A stretch of 64,000 nt of DNA from Neisseriaceae bacterium JH1-16 (GTDB lineage Bacteria; Pseudomonadota; Gammaproteobacteria; Burkholderiales; Chromobacteriaceae): the NCBI GenBank assembly GCA_025989215.1, contig JAPDNP010000002.1, forward strand, positions 434,001 to 498,000. The letters are read 5' to 3'. The notes under the pieces are model-generated. The model saw only the letters and a list, made by a program, of their open reading frames with translations, searched no databases and was not told where the DNA came from. The position numbers and the translations under genes are program-made. The first letter of the stretch is position 1. Each line of letters opens with the position of its first letter. Shown here piece by piece: positions 36,458 to 47,571 of this stretch.

Positions 36458-37237
36458 TTACGCCAGGTAAGGCTTGACCCAGCCGAGGCCGTCGACGGTA
36501 CCGGCCTTCGGCTTGTATTCGCAGCCGATCCAGCCGTCGTAGCCGATCTCGTCGAGGAACGAGAACAGGAACGGGTAGTTGATTTCACCAGTGCCCGGCT
36601 CGAAACGGCCCGGATTGTCCGCCAACTGCAGGTGCGCAATCTTCGGCAGGTTGGCCTTGATGGTGTTGGCCAGCTCGCCTTCCATGCGCTGCATGTGGTA
36701 GATGTCGTACTGATAGAAGATGTTGTCGCTGCCCGATGCGGCGATCAGATCCAGCGTCTGCTTGGTGCCCGACACGTAGAAGCCCGGGATGTCGAAGGTG
36801 TTGATCGCTTCGATCAACAGCTTGATGCCCTCGGCCTGCAGCTTGTCGGCGGCAAACTTGATGTTGGACACGAAGGTGTCGCGCACCTTGTCGGCGTCCA
36901 CGCCTTGCGGGGTGATACCGGCCAGCACGTTGACCTGCTCGCAGCCCAGCGCCTTGGCGTATTCGATCGCACGACCAACGCCGTCCTGGAACTCGCTGAC
37001 GCGGTCCGGCAGGCAGGCAATGCCGCGCTCGCCACCGGCCCAGTTGCCGGCCGGCAGATTGTGCAAGACCTGCTTCAGACGGAACTTGTCGAGCTGTTCG
37101 GCCAACAGGTTCTTGTCGAAATCGTACGGGAACAGGTATTCCACCCCGGTGAAACCGGCATTGGCCGCTGCTTCAAAGCGCGACACGAAGTCGACTTCGT
37201 TGAACAGCATGGTCAGGTTGGCAGCAAACTTCGGCAT
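36458..37237 (-). CDS. hyi: Hydroxypyruvate isomerase
   Basis: Interconverts hydroxypyruvate and tartronate semialdehyde. 259 residues, TIM-barrel of the xylose-isomerase-like fold. Metal-binding acidic residues are visible in LLIEAINTFDIPGF (near residue 140), YQYDIYHMQRMEG and IGCEYKPKA near the C-terminus. Follows gcl by 76 bases. One copy of the dispersed 10-mer at 37097. Confidence 0.95.
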   Translation of the reverse strand: MPKFAANLTMLFNEVDFVSRFEAAANAGFTGVEYLFPYDFDKNLLAEQLDKFRLKQVLHNLPAGNWAGGERGIACLPDRVSEFQDGVGRAIEYAKALGCEQVNVLAGITPQGVDADKVRDTFVSNIKFAADKLQAEGIKLLIEAINTFDIPGFYVSGTKQTLDLIAASGSDNIFYQYDIYHMQRMEGELANTIKANLPKIAHLQLADNPGRFEPGTGEINYPFLFSFLDEIGYDGWIGCEYKPKAGTVDGLGWVKPYLA

Positions 37238-37313
37238 GACTCTCTCCTTCTACTCGCTACAACGGCAGACCCCGGATCGCGGAGCCTGCCTCTTTCAGTA
37301 TGACTTGTGACGC

Positions 37314-39059
<1,746 letters not shown>

Positions 39060-39406
39060 CTGTTGAATCTCCTAACAGCGTTATCCGCGCATGGTTTGGC
39101 GAAAGGTTACTGAATTCCGGATGCCACTATCCCGCAACTGCCCGCAAGTGTCAATTTTTTTCGGAAACAGATTCCATTTTATTGAAAACCATCTCTGCAG
39201 GCTATACTTTCAGAGCGTTACAGCATGATGTCGATGCGGATATCGATCCCAAACCCCATAACCCTTTGAGTCGAGACAGTTGGTCGACACAAAATGTCGT
39301 GGTAAGGCGTGCTAAAATGGCGAAAAATCATCCATCCCATTGATCGAAAGGATTTTCCAGCCGATGATGTGGTGGATTCTGTCCAATTTTGACGAGAGCT
39401 GAGTAG
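39060..39406. other. Divergent intergenic region gcl / iclR
   Basis: 347 bases. Besides the gcl promoter and operator it holds a plus-strand TATACT at 39203-39208 that may serve the regulator gene, and a small inverted repeat CGACA-N5-TGTCG near 39284-39299. No reading frame with support. Confidence 0.6.
39126..39175 (-). promoter_or_regulatory. gcl promoter with adjacent inverted repeat
   Basis: On the minus strand TTGACA (39154-39149), 17-base spacer, GATAGT (39131-39126): a strong sigma70 promoter 67 bases before the gcl start. Directly upstream of the -35 lies GGAAACAGATTCC (39163-39175), an imperfect palindrome of the GGAA-N5-TTCC type seen at IclR-family operators. Confidence 0.75.
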
Positions 39407-40261
39407 ATGGCAAACGGCACTACGGCTACCAAGCGAAACCCGCGCGGGCGGCCCGCCGACGGCACCACCTCGAGCGTCGGCCAGGTACAGTCGCTGACGC
39501 GTGGTCTGTTGCTGATGGAACGCATTACCGAATCCCCGGCGGGGGTCACTCTGACCGACTTGGCACTACAGGTCGGGCTGCCCAACTCGACGACGCACCG
39601 CCTGTTGACCACGATGCAACAGATGGGCTTCGTGCAGCAGGTCGGCGACCTCGGGCTGTGGACCATCGGCGTGCGGGCGTTCACCGTCGGTAGTGGCTTC
39701 CTCGGCAGCCGCGATCTGATGTCGATCGCGCACCCGATCCTGCGCCGCCTGATGGAACAGGCCGGCGAAACCGCCAACCTGTTGGTGTTCGATGACGAGG
39801 AATGCCAGGCAGTGATGATCGGCCAGGTGCAGTGTCGCGAACTGATGCGCATGCTGGCCCCGATCGGCGGTCGCCTGCCGATGCACGCCTCCGGCGGCGG
39901 CAAGGCGTTCCTGGCGACGCTGGACGATGTGGAAGTGACCCGGGTGCTGCACAAGACCGGCCTGCCGCAGTACACCGACAGCACGATCAACACCCCGGCG
40001 CGTCTGAAGGAAGAACTGGTGCGCATCCGCCGCCAGGGTTATTCATTCGACGATGAAGAACACGCGGTCGGCCTGCGTTGCGTCGCCGCGTGCATCTACA
40101 ACGAGAACAAGGAAGCGTTCGCGGCGGTGTCGGTATCCGGCCCGAAGTCGCGCATTCCGGACGAGCGCATCGTTCACCTGGGCTCGCTGGTGGTGCAGGC
40201 GGCCGAGGACATCACCCTCGCCTACAGCGGTCATCCCCGTCCGATCGCCCAGGCGGCCTGA
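39407..40261 (+). CDS. IclR-family regulator of glyoxylate/allantoin metabolism
   Basis: 284 residues. Basic N-terminal extension (KRNPRGRPADG), winged helix-turn-helix (VTLTDLALQVGLPNSTTHRLLTTM, residues about 46-70) and the IclR effector domain (MHASGGGKAFLATL, RRQGYSFDDEEHAVGLRCVAA). Divergent from gcl and therefore the likely regulator of the gcl operon; glyoxylate or allantoin are known ligands of related regulators such as AllR. Ends in a strong terminator. Confidence 0.92.
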   Translation: MANGTTATKRNPRGRPADGTTSSVGQVQSLTRGLLLMERITESPAGVTLTDLALQVGLPNSTTHRLLTTMQQMGFVQQVGDLGLWTIGVRAFTVGSGFLGSRDLMSIAHPILRRLMEQAGETANLLVFDDEECQAVMIGQVQCRELMRMLAPIGGRLPMHASGGGKAFLATLDDVEVTRVLHKTGLPQYTDSTINTPARLKEELVRIRRQGYSFDDEEHAVGLRCVAACIYNENKEAFAAVSVSGPKSRIPDERIVHLGSLVVQAAEDITLAYSGHPRPIAQAA

Positions 40262-40279
40262 ACCGTCCCGATCCAAAGC

Positions 40280-40315
40280 AACAGCCCACCCGGCCTTCCG
40301 GGTGGGCTGTTTTGT
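40280..40315 (+). terminator. Intrinsic terminator of the IclR gene
   Basis: AACAGCCCACCCGG and its complement with a CCTT loop, followed by TTTGTTT. A copy of the dispersed 10-mer follows at 40330. Confidence 0.9.
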
Positions 40316-40348
40316 TTAGTGAGTGCCAGGTTGGCCGAACAGCCAGCC

Positions 40349-41269
40349 TCAGCGGACCTCGGGCACCGCTTCATAACGGCCGCTCAACCAGGCCAGCACC
40401 AGCGGAAAGTGATCATCCGGCGCATCGGGATGGGTCAGCAGTGACACGTGGTCGTAGTCGTGACGGTGGCCGGTAGCCCGGCCCAGTCGGTGCACCACCG
40501 CCCGATGGACACCGCATTCGTCGCGAAAGCGCGCCACGTCGTGCGGATGACCGCGGCAGGGATCGTGCTGCGCGGCGAAGTACAGTGTCGGAGGTAAGGT
40601 CAAGCGGCGGGCCGCCTCGGCGTAATTGAAGCCGTCGTCGTCGACCCAGGGCAAGGGCTTGGCCCACTGCATGCTCTGGTAGTGGCTGCGGTCGGTCTCG
40701 TCGTCGGCGCCGAGCCGCATCCGTGTCGCCGGCAAGTAGCCGTAGCGGCGGATCACCCAGCGGGCGATGCGGTTCCACATCAGGTCGACCTCAAGCAGCT
40801 TGTTGAGATTGAACACGCGGATGCTGCGCTTGCTGCCGAACCAGACGCAGCTCTTCACCCTATCAATCAGTTCGGGCTGCCAGAGCAGGCTGCTGGTCAT
40901 GTGTACCCCGCCCCAGGAATGCGCGAGGCAATGTACCGGCACCTCGCCGCGCTCGCGGCGGATCGCCTCGAACAACGCCGGGATGTCCTCTCGGATGATC
41001 TCGGTCTGGCCGTGGCGGGCCTGCCGGTCGATCTTCGGCACACTGCGGCCACGACCGCGCAAGTCGGCGACGTAGACGTCGTAGCCGGCCCGCGCCAGAT
41101 AAGGCGCCAGCCCCTTGCCGCTGTCGGTGTAGAAGATGCGGCCGTTCGCCATCACCCCGTGCACCATCAGCACCGCCTCGCCGTTGGCCGAACCTTGCCA
41201 GCGCTTGACATAGAGCCGGTCATCGCCCTGCCCGACCGGCACCCACAGATCGCTTTCCTGAATCGTCAT
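40349..41269 (-). CDS. Alpha/beta hydrolase
   Basis: 306 residues from ATG 41269; ATGs at 41287 and 41311 are in frame but have no ribosome site. Alpha/beta hydrolase fold: LMVHGVMANGRIFY (oxyanion region) near residue 33, nucleophile elbow LAHSWGGVHM near residue 114, probable acid in FAAQHDPC and catalytic His in HDYDHVSLLTH near the C-terminus. No signal peptide. The substrate is unknown; lipase- or esterase-like activity is possible. It is preceded by a perfect inverted repeat at 41310-41329. Confidence 0.82.
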   Translation of the reverse strand: MTIQESDLWVPVGQGDDRLYVKRWQGSANGEAVLMVHGVMANGRIFYTDSGKGLAPYLARAGYDVYVADLRGRGRSVPKIDRQARHGQTEIIREDIPALFEAIRRERGEVPVHCLAHSWGGVHMTSSLLWQPELIDRVKSCVWFGSKRSIRVFNLNKLLEVDLMWNRIARWVIRRYGYLPATRMRLGADDETDRSHYQSMQWAKPLPWVDDDGFNYAEAARRLTLPPTLYFAAQHDPCRGHPHDVARFRDECGVHRAVVHRLGRATGHRHDYDHVSLLTHPDAPDDHFPLVLAWLSGRYEAVPEVR

Positions 41270-41309
41270 CCCGTCCTGGTCTCCCATGCTCCGGCCGTCG
41301 GAAGCGGCC

Positions 41310-41329
41310 ATTCAAGCAAACGCTTGAAT
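41310..41329. promoter_or_regulatory. Inverted repeat upstream of the hydrolase gene
   Basis: ATTCAAGC, four bases, GCTTGAAT: a perfect 8-base-pair palindrome with the size and symmetry of TetR-type operators, 40 bases before the hydrolase start. No TetR gene lies in the window. Confidence 0.45.
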
Positions 41330-41550
41330 CATTGCCGGGACAAGGCAGTGCGTCAAGTCAGCCACACGCGCAAGCCATGCCCAGACCGCCAACCGCGACT
41401 CATCGGAGAAACCCAGGCAAAACGTCTGCCGTACCGTGTGTTACTGCAACAGACTGCTGCGGCAATCCGGACCATGCCGTGATCGGCGCGTCAAAGTCGA
41501 TTCGGCCAAGCCAGGCACGAATCCTGATCGAAACCGGAACGACACAATGG

Positions 41551-42483
41551 CTAGTTCGCAGTAGCTCGCTGCCCGGATAGTGCATGCCGTCGCGCCCGCC
41601 GCTCTTGCCACAGCGCACTGCCGGCCAACAGCGCCAACGCCAGCGCGATCAGCCCCATGCCAGCCGCCTCGGCCGGGCGCGGCCACTCGTGCAGTTGCAG
41701 CGCCGACAGCACCACCGCCACCGTCGGCACCGCCAGGATGTTGAGGCTGGCGGTGCCGGCGCTGAGCCGTCCGAGCAAGATCATCCATAGCAGCCAGCCC
41801 AGCCCCGACGCGCCGACACCGGTAAACAGCAGCACGGCCAGCAGCGTCGGCGACCAATCGATCGGGCGTTGCGGCAGCAGCCAGACCAGCGCCAGCATCG
41901 GCAAGTAACCGAGCAGCATCTGCCAGAAGGTCAGATTGAGCACATCGAGCCGCGGATGACGTTGACGGATGCGCTTGGCGAGGATGTTCGCCACCGCCCA
42001 AGAGAGCCCGGTGCCGACCGCCAGCGTTTCGGCCAACCTCAACTCCAGCGACCGCCACGGTTCAAGCACGCCGATGAGCCCCGCCAGCGCGATGGCCAAT
42101 GCCAGCCACTGCGGCCGGCGGATCTTTTCGCCCAGACACAGCAGCGCCAGCAGCACCGTCCAGAACGGCATGGTGTAGGTCAGTACCGACACCTTGCCGG
42201 CAGCACCACTGTAGAGCGCCAGGCTGGACAAGGCATTGAAACCGAAGGTCTGCGCCACCCCGAGCCAGAAAGTCGGCAATAGCGGCGGCGGTGCCAGAGT
42301 ACGCCCACTGACCAGCAGACAGACCAACAGCGTGGCCAGACCGAGTGCGCCGCGCAGCAGTGCCAGATCGATCGGGCCTATATAGGCCAGCGCCACCTTG
42401 GACAGCACCCAGGTGTAACCCCAGACTCCCCATAGCATGACCAGCAACGCCATCGTACCGGCCGCCCCCTTGCTCACTGCCAT
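41551..42483 (-). CDS. DMT superfamily (EamA) transporter
   Basis: 310 residues from ATG 42483 (GGAGGGGAA upstream; the frame extends to 42522). Ten hydrophobic segments in two EamA repeats, the first opening with LLVMLWGVWGYTWVLSKVAL and ending near SVLTYTMPFWTVLLALLCLGEKI, the second ending in VPTVAVVLSALQLHEW. Inner-membrane exporter or permease for a small metabolite; substrate cannot be told from sequence. Confidence 0.88.
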   Translation of the reverse strand: MAVSKGAAGTMALLVMLWGVWGYTWVLSKVALAYIGPIDLALLRGALGLATLLVCLLVSGRTLAPPPLLPTFWLGVAQTFGFNALSSLALYSGAAGKVSVLTYTMPFWTVLLALLCLGEKIRRPQWLALAIALAGLIGVLEPWRSLELRLAETLAVGTGLSWAVANILAKRIRQRHPRLDVLNLTFWQMLLGYLPMLALVWLLPQRPIDWSPTLLAVLLFTGVGASGLGWLLWMILLGRLSAGTASLNILAVPTVAVVLSALQLHEWPRPAEAAGMGLIALALALLAGSALWQERRARRHALSGQRATAN

Positions 42484-42538
42484 TTCCCCTCCCACCCGGC
42501 GGGCATCGGCCGCCAATGACATATGGATTCATTCAAAG

Positions 42539-42567
42539 CAAAACAATGGCCCGGCGAATGCCGGGCC
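42539..42567 (-). terminator. Terminator of pepN
   Basis: GGCCCGGC, GAAT loop, GCCGGGCC, followed on the minus strand by ATTGTTTTG. Confidence 0.8.
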
Positions 42568-42602
42568 GAGAGATACATCAAGCGGCTTTCACCGCCCTCG
42601 AC

Positions 42603-45239
42603 TTAGTCCAGGTTCTTGGAGACGATCTCGTAGACGTCCTTGGACAGGCCTGGATGAGCCAACAGACGTTCCAGCTCTGCCTTCATCAGCGCCTGGCGTG
42701 CGGGGTCGACCTTCTTCCAGCGGTTGAACGCCTGCACCAGACGACTCGCCACCTGAGGGTTGAACGCATCGACCGCCAACACCTGGTCGGCGAGGAAGCG
42801 GTAGCCCGAGCCGTCGGCGGCATGGAACACCGACAGGTTGCGGCCGAAGGTGCCAAGCAGCGCGCGTGCCTTGTTCGGATTCTTCAACGAGAAGGCCGGA
42901 TGCTCCAGCGCGTTCTGCACATGCTCCAGCGTGCACGGCAGCTGGCTGGCCGCGATCAGCGAGAAGTACTTGTCCATTACCAGCGCATCGTCGACCCAGC
43001 GCTCATCGAAGGCCTCGAAGCACTCGGTGCGCGGATCGGTATCGCGATCCTTCAACGCCAGCAGCGCGCCCATCTGGTCGGTCATGTTGTCGGCACCGAA
43101 GCACTGCTTCTTCGCCGCTTCCTGCGGCCAGTCGTCCGGCAGGCAATTGAGCATCGCCAGCGCCAGGTTCTTCAGCGCGCGCTTGTCGGCGTCCTGCGGC
43201 TTGTACTCGCGGGTCTGGTTGAGGTCGAACGCCTCGTGCCATTCGCCGCGCAGCGCCTGCGCCAGTTCGGCCAACACGAAATTGCGCACCTGATGGATGC
43301 GCTCCGGGTCGGCACCGTCGAGCCACTCGAGCATCTCGCCCTCGCCCGGCAGCGTCAGCATCAAGGCCTTGAACGCCTCGTCGATGGTCAGGTCGGTCAG
43401 CACCGCGCGGTAGGCGTCGGTAATGGTGGCGGACAAGGCCAGCGGCCGACCGACCTCGGCATCGCGGTACAGGCCGACCAGCAGGCGTTGCGCCAGCGTC
43501 TGGCCGGCTTCCCAGCGCGCGAACGGGTCGCTGTCGTTGGCGATCAGGAAGGCCAGCTCGTCGTCGCGCCAGTCGAAGTTGAGCTTCACCGGGGCCGAGA
43601 AGTCGCGCAACAACGACGGCACCGGCTCGCTCGCCACGTTGACGAACACGAACTGCTGTTCGGCCAACGTGACGTCCAGCACGCGGCTCACGCCTTGCGG
43701 CTCGCCTTCGCCCGAGAGCTGCAGCGGCAGGTCGGCACCATCGCGACCGACCAGGCCGAGCGCCAGCGGGATGTGGAACGGCTGCTTGCTATCCTGCCCC
43801 GGCGTCGCCGGGCAGCTTTGCTTGACGGTCAGCGTATAGCTGAGGCCGACCGGGTCGTAGGTGCCGGCGATATCCAGCACCGGGGTGCCGGCCTGGCTGT
43901 ACCACAGCGCGAACTGGTCGAGCTTGACACCGTTGGCGTCGGCCATCGCGGCGCGGAAGTCGTCGCAGGTGACCGCCTGGCCGTCGTGACGGCGGAAGTA
44001 CAGCTCCATGCCCTTCTTGAAGCCATCGCGGCCGAGCAGGGTCTGGTACATTCGCACCACTTCGGCGCCCTTCTCGTACACCGTCATGGTGTAGAAGTTG
44101 TTCATCTCGATGTAGTTGTCCGGGCGGATCGGGTGCGCGGTCGGACCGGCGTCCTCCGGGAACTGCATCGCGCGCAGGCCCTTCACGTCCTCGATGCGCT
44201 TGACCGCGCGGCTGGTCATGTCGGCCGAAAACTCCTGATCGCGGAACACGGTCAGGCCTTCCTTCAGCGACAGCTGGAACCAGTCACGGCAGGTGACGCG
44301 GTTGCCGGTCCAGTTGTGGAAGTACTCGTGGCCGATCACCGCCTCGACGCCTTCGAAGTCGGTGTCGGTGGCGGTGTCCTTGCGCGCCAGCACGTACTTG
44401 GTGTTGAAGATGTTGAGACCCTTGTTCTCCATCGCCCCCATATTGAAGTCGCCGACCGCCACGATCATGTAGATGTCGAGGTCGTACTCCAGGCCGAAGC
44501 GGTCCTCATCCCACTTCATCGCGCGCTTCACCGACGCCATCGCGTGCGCGACCTTGTCCTGGTCGGACGGCTCGGTCCAGATCTCGAGCGCCACGCTGCG
44601 GCCGCTCTGGGTCACGAAGTGGTCCTTCAGCACCGCCAGCTTGCCGGCCACCAGCGCGAACAGATAGGACGGCTTGCGGTACGGGTCAACCCACTTCACC
44701 CAGTGGCGCTTCTTGTCGAGCATGCCCTCGCCCACCTTGTTGCCGTTGGAGAGCAGTACCGGGTACTTGTTCTTGTCGGCGACGATGGTGGTGGTGAACT
44801 TGGACATCACGTCCGGACGGTCGAGGTAATAGGTGATCTTGCGGAAGCCCTCGGGCTCGCACTGGGTGAACAGGTTGCCGTTGCTGGCGTAGAGCCCCAT
44901 CAGCGAGGTGTTGCTGGCCGGTTCCAGCTCGGTTTCCACTTCCAGGATGAAACCGTCCGGCAGGCCGGTCAGCGTCAGCAGGTCGTCTTCCAGACGGAAA
45001 CGGTCTTCGGCCAACCTGTCGCCATCCAGCGTCAGGCTCAGCAGCCGGGCCGATCCGTGCAGCACCAGTTCGCCACTTGCCGCCGCCTTGGGATGGCGGC
45101 TGAGCACCAGCCGCGATTTGACGCGGGTGGCTTCGTCCAGGATGTCGAAGGTCAGGTCGACCTTGTCGATCAGATAGGACGGAGGAGTGTAGTCCTTGAG
45201 GTAGTGGACTTGCGGCGTGGAGGTATCGTGCTTGGCCAT
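42603..45239 (-). CDS. pepN: Aminopeptidase N (M1 family)
   Basis: Broad-specificity cytoplasmic zinc aminopeptidase, 878 residues, the usual length of proteobacterial PepN. The exopeptidase motif [12 protein letters not shown] and the zinc motif [11 protein letters not shown] (with the third ligand Glu about 19 residues on) are intact, followed by the Ig-like and helical C-terminal domains. Three exact copies of the dispersed 10-mer (43266, 43659, 45006) encode LAE. Preceded at 101 bases by the M61 peptidase gene on the same strand. Confidence 0.97.
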   Translation of the reverse strand: MAKHDTSTPQVHYLKDYTPPSYLIDKVDLTFDILDEATRVKSRLVLSRHPKAAASGELVLHGSARLLSLTLDGDRLAEDRFRLEDDLLTLTGLPDGFILEVETELEPASNTSLMGLYASNGNLFTQCEPEGFRKITYYLDRPDVMSKFTTTIVADKNKYPVLLSNGNKVGEGMLDKKRHWVKWVDPYRKPSYLFALVAGKLAVLKDHFVTQSGRSVALEIWTEPSDQDKVAHAMASVKRAMKWDEDRFGLEYDLDIYMIVAVGDFNMGAMENKGLNIFNTKYVLARKDTATDTDFEGVEAVIGHEYFHNWTGNRVTCRDWFQLSLKEGLTVFRDQEFSADMTSRAVKRIEDVKGLRAMQFPEDAGPTAHPIRPDNYIEMNNFYTMTVYEKGAEVVRMYQTLLGRDGFKKGMELYFRRHDGQAVTCDDFRAAMADANGVKLDQFALWYSQAGTPVLDIAGTYDPVGLSYTLTVKQSCPATPGQDSKQPFHIPLALGLVGRDGADLPLQLSGEGEPQGVSRVLDVTLAEQQFVFVNVASEPVPSLLRDFSAPVKLNFDWRDDELAFLIANDSDPFARWEAGQTLAQRLLVGLYRDAEVGRPLALSATITDAYRAVLTDLTIDEAFKALMLTLPGEGEMLEWLDGADPERIHQVRNFVLAELAQALRGEWHEAFDLNQTREYKPQDADKRALKNLALAMLNCLPDDWPQEAAKKQCFGADNMTDQMGALLALKDRDTDPRTECFEAFDERWVDDALVMDKYFSLIAASQLPCTLEHVQNALEHPAFSLKNPNKARALLGTFGRNLSVFHAADGSGYRFLADQVLAVDAFNPQVASRLVQAFNRWKKVDPARQALMKAELERLLAHPGLSKDVYEIVSKNLD

Positions 45240-45340
45240 CGCGTACTCTTCTTCTCTCGGTTATGCCTCCCGGCCGGGTGTGTGAATTCCGTCGGGAGCT
45301 GAGCACCGCCGGCGCTCGTGCCGGCGGCAGTATCGGGTTG

Positions 45341-47128
45341 CTAGCCCTGGCTCGGCCAGCGGCCGGGCGCGGCCGGGTCGCGGCGCAGACGGGCGGTGTC
45401 GGCCGGGACGGCGGCGAGCTTGGCGTCGACCGTCTGCAGCTCGTCGCGACGGAACGCATGCAAGCGCACCGTGTCGCCGACCGCGAAACGCGCCAGCTGG
45501 CGATCGAGGTCGACCGCCTTCAGGCCGTCGATCGCGATCAGCACGTCGCCGCCGGACAGGCCGACCGCCTGGGCGGCGCCGCCGTCGAACACATTGACCA
45601 GCTTCAGGCCCAGCGGATCGGCGGCGGTCTTCACCCCCAGCGTGGCGCGTTTCGTCGCCTTGGCGTCGATCGCGTCAACCACGCCACCGCGATCGGCGCC
45701 GGAACCGGCCGGCGTCAACGCCAGCTCGATACCCTGGGTGGCCAGCAGTTCGGCCAACGGCAGTTCGGCGGTGGAACGCAGCGCCAGGTCGAAGAACGGT
45801 TTCAGGTCGAGACCGGTCACTTCGGCGGCGATCCGCTCCCACTCATCTTCGGCCAAGCCCTTGCCATCGGCCAGCCATTTCGCCCACAAGGCGCGCATCA
45901 CATCATCAAGCGACTGGCGGCCCTGGGTGTCGCGGCGGATCAACAGATCCAGCGCCAACGCCACCAGCGAGCCCTTGGTGTAGTAGCTGACGATCGCATT
46001 CGGGCTGTTCTCGTCCTGGCGGTAGTACTTGGTCCAGGCGGTGAAGCTGGAGTCGACCAGCGTCTGCTTCAGGCGACCGGCACCGCGTTCGACGCCGGTG
46101 ATCACCTTGGCGATCAGGCCGAGATAACGGTCTTCGTCGATCAGGCCGCAGCGCAGCAGTGCCAGATCGTCGTAATAAGAGGTAATGCCCTCGAAGGCCC
46201 ACAGCAGACTGGTGTGGTTCTCGCGGGTCAGATCGTAAGGGGTGAACGCGGCCGGCTTCATCCGCTTCACGTTCCAGCTGTGGAAGTACTCGTGGCTGAT
46301 CAGGCCTAGCAGTTGCAGATAGCCGTCGCCGATCTCCTTGGCGCCCTTGGCCGGCAGGTCGTCACGGTTGGCCACCAGCGCGGTCGAGGCACGATGCTCG
46401 AGACCGCCGTAGATGTTGTCGCCAACGAACAGCATGAATACATAGCGGTCGAACGGCGCCGGCTTGCCGAACAGCTCGATCTGCCATTCGCAGATCTTCT
46501 TGGTATCTGCCGCGAGGCGTTTCAGGTCGGCCTTGAAGCGGCCGGACACCACGAACTCGTGCGGCACACCGCAGGCCTTGAAGCTGACCCGTTCGAACTC
46601 GCCCAGCTCGACCGGGTGGTCGATCAACTCGTCGTAATTGGCGGCGCTGTAGCGGCCGAAGCCGGACTTCTTCTTCACGTCGACCGCCGGCAGGCTGGTC
46701 GCCACTTGCCATTCTTCGAACGCCTTGCCCTTGGGCGCCACGATCTCCACTTCGCACGGCTCGTTCTCGTAGCCGTCAGCGGACAGGAACACGCTGGTGC
46801 CGTTGAAGAAGCCGCGCGTCGTGTCGAGATAGGCGCCGCGCACCGACAGGTCGAACGCATACACCTCATAGTGCAGCGTCAGGGCCCCCTTGACCGGCGC
46901 GGCCTGCCAGCTGGCCTTGTCCAGCTGGGTGAGCGCTACCGGCTTGCCGCCCGCCTCGGCCCGCAGGCTGACGATATGACGGGCAAACTCACGGATCATA
47001 TAACTGCCGGGAATCCAGCTCGGCAGACGAAAAATCTGCCCCTGCTTGGCCGGGCGGGAAAGGGTAAGGGTGACTTCGAAACGGTGCGCTTCGCAAGACG
47101 CGGCGCGGATCGTATAGGCAAGCGACAC
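45341..47128 (-). CDS. M61 family metallopeptidase with PDZ domain
   Basis: 595 residues with a GTG start supported by GAGGT six bases upstream. An N-terminal beta domain is followed by the catalytic domain with HEYFHSWNVKRMKP (zinc HExxH) at about residue 275, then WAFEGITSYYDDL holding the third ligand, and a C-terminal PDZ domain (VNVFDGGAAQAVGLSGGDVLIAID). Family members are glycyl aminopeptidases. No signal peptide. It lies upstream of pepN and may share its function in peptide turnover. Confidence 0.93.
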   Translation of the reverse strand: MSLAYTIRAASCEAHRFEVTLTLSRPAKQGQIFRLPSWIPGSYMIREFARHIVSLRAEAGGKPVALTQLDKASWQAAPVKGALTLHYEVYAFDLSVRGAYLDTTRGFFNGTSVFLSADGYENEPCEVEIVAPKGKAFEEWQVATSLPAVDVKKKSGFGRYSAANYDELIDHPVELGEFERVSFKACGVPHEFVVSGRFKADLKRLAADTKKICEWQIELFGKPAPFDRYVFMLFVGDNIYGGLEHRASTALVANRDDLPAKGAKEIGDGYLQLLGLISHEYFHSWNVKRMKPAAFTPYDLTRENHTSLLWAFEGITSYYDDLALLRCGLIDEDRYLGLIAKVITGVERGAGRLKQTLVDSSFTAWTKYYRQDENSPNAIVSYYTKGSLVALALDLLIRRDTQGRQSLDDVMRALWAKWLADGKGLAEDEWERIAAEVTGLDLKPFFDLALRSTAELPLAELLATQGIELALTPAGSGADRGGVVDAIDAKATKRATLGVKTAADPLGLKLVNVFDGGAAQAVGLSGGDVLIAIDGLKAVDLDRQLARFAVGDTVRLHAFRRDELQTVDAKLAAVPADTARLRRDPAAPGRWPSQG

Positions 47129-47571
47129 GGGGGGACCTCAATCGCGTTGGGCGAAAGCCGGCATTCTAGCATTTCCCCGGCATCGGAACCGGCCCCGCGC
47201 CAAGGCGGCGATGCCTTGATCCAGGTCAATGGCAAAACAGGCATGACGACGTACTCTTGCGCCCGACACGGTGTGTGGACGTTCCGCGACACGGAAAGCG
47301 CTTGCAGAAGCCGCAAACCAGCTAGTCCGTCATGGGGGATTGATTTAGAATGATTAGTTAGCTGCTGGGCCTACGTGCGTCATGTCGATATGACAGCATG
47401 AGGACCTACGCGGAACGCCTGCCTCGTTGCATGGTTAAGCTTTTGATTCAGCGCAAGTAAAACGCATTCCCGCGGCTTGATGCCTGCCATTCTCTACATG
47501 GGGACGGCCTGCCGGGTAATCAAGCTGCCACGCTTTGTCGTTCTAGTTTGCAACCTTGGAGAAAACCTTAA
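47129..47571. other. Intergenic region upstream of ccoN
   Basis: 443 bases without a gene. It contains an FNR/ANR-like box (47216-47229) with a -10-like element at the right distance and a possible leader of about 300 bases. A short inverted repeat (GTCAT-N6-ATGAC) lies near 47380-47395. Nothing else can be supported. Confidence 0.6.
47216..47229 (+). promoter_or_regulatory. FNR/ANR-type box upstream of the cbb3 operon
   Basis: TTGATCCAGGTCAA matches the TTGAT-N4-ATCAA consensus at nine of ten positions. TACTCT at 47252-47257 would put the start site near 47264, so the box would be centred at about -41.5, the class II activation position. cbb3 oxidases are commonly induced by FNR-type regulators at low oxygen. 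No fnr gene is in the window. Confidence 0.6.

Noticed and set aside
42516-45302. A 928-codon open frame on the plus strand opposite pepN
   Set aside because: It is the complement of a fully conserved aminopeptidase gene; its translation is His/Arg/Gln-rich low-complexity sequence with no domain, as expected from high GC at third positions.
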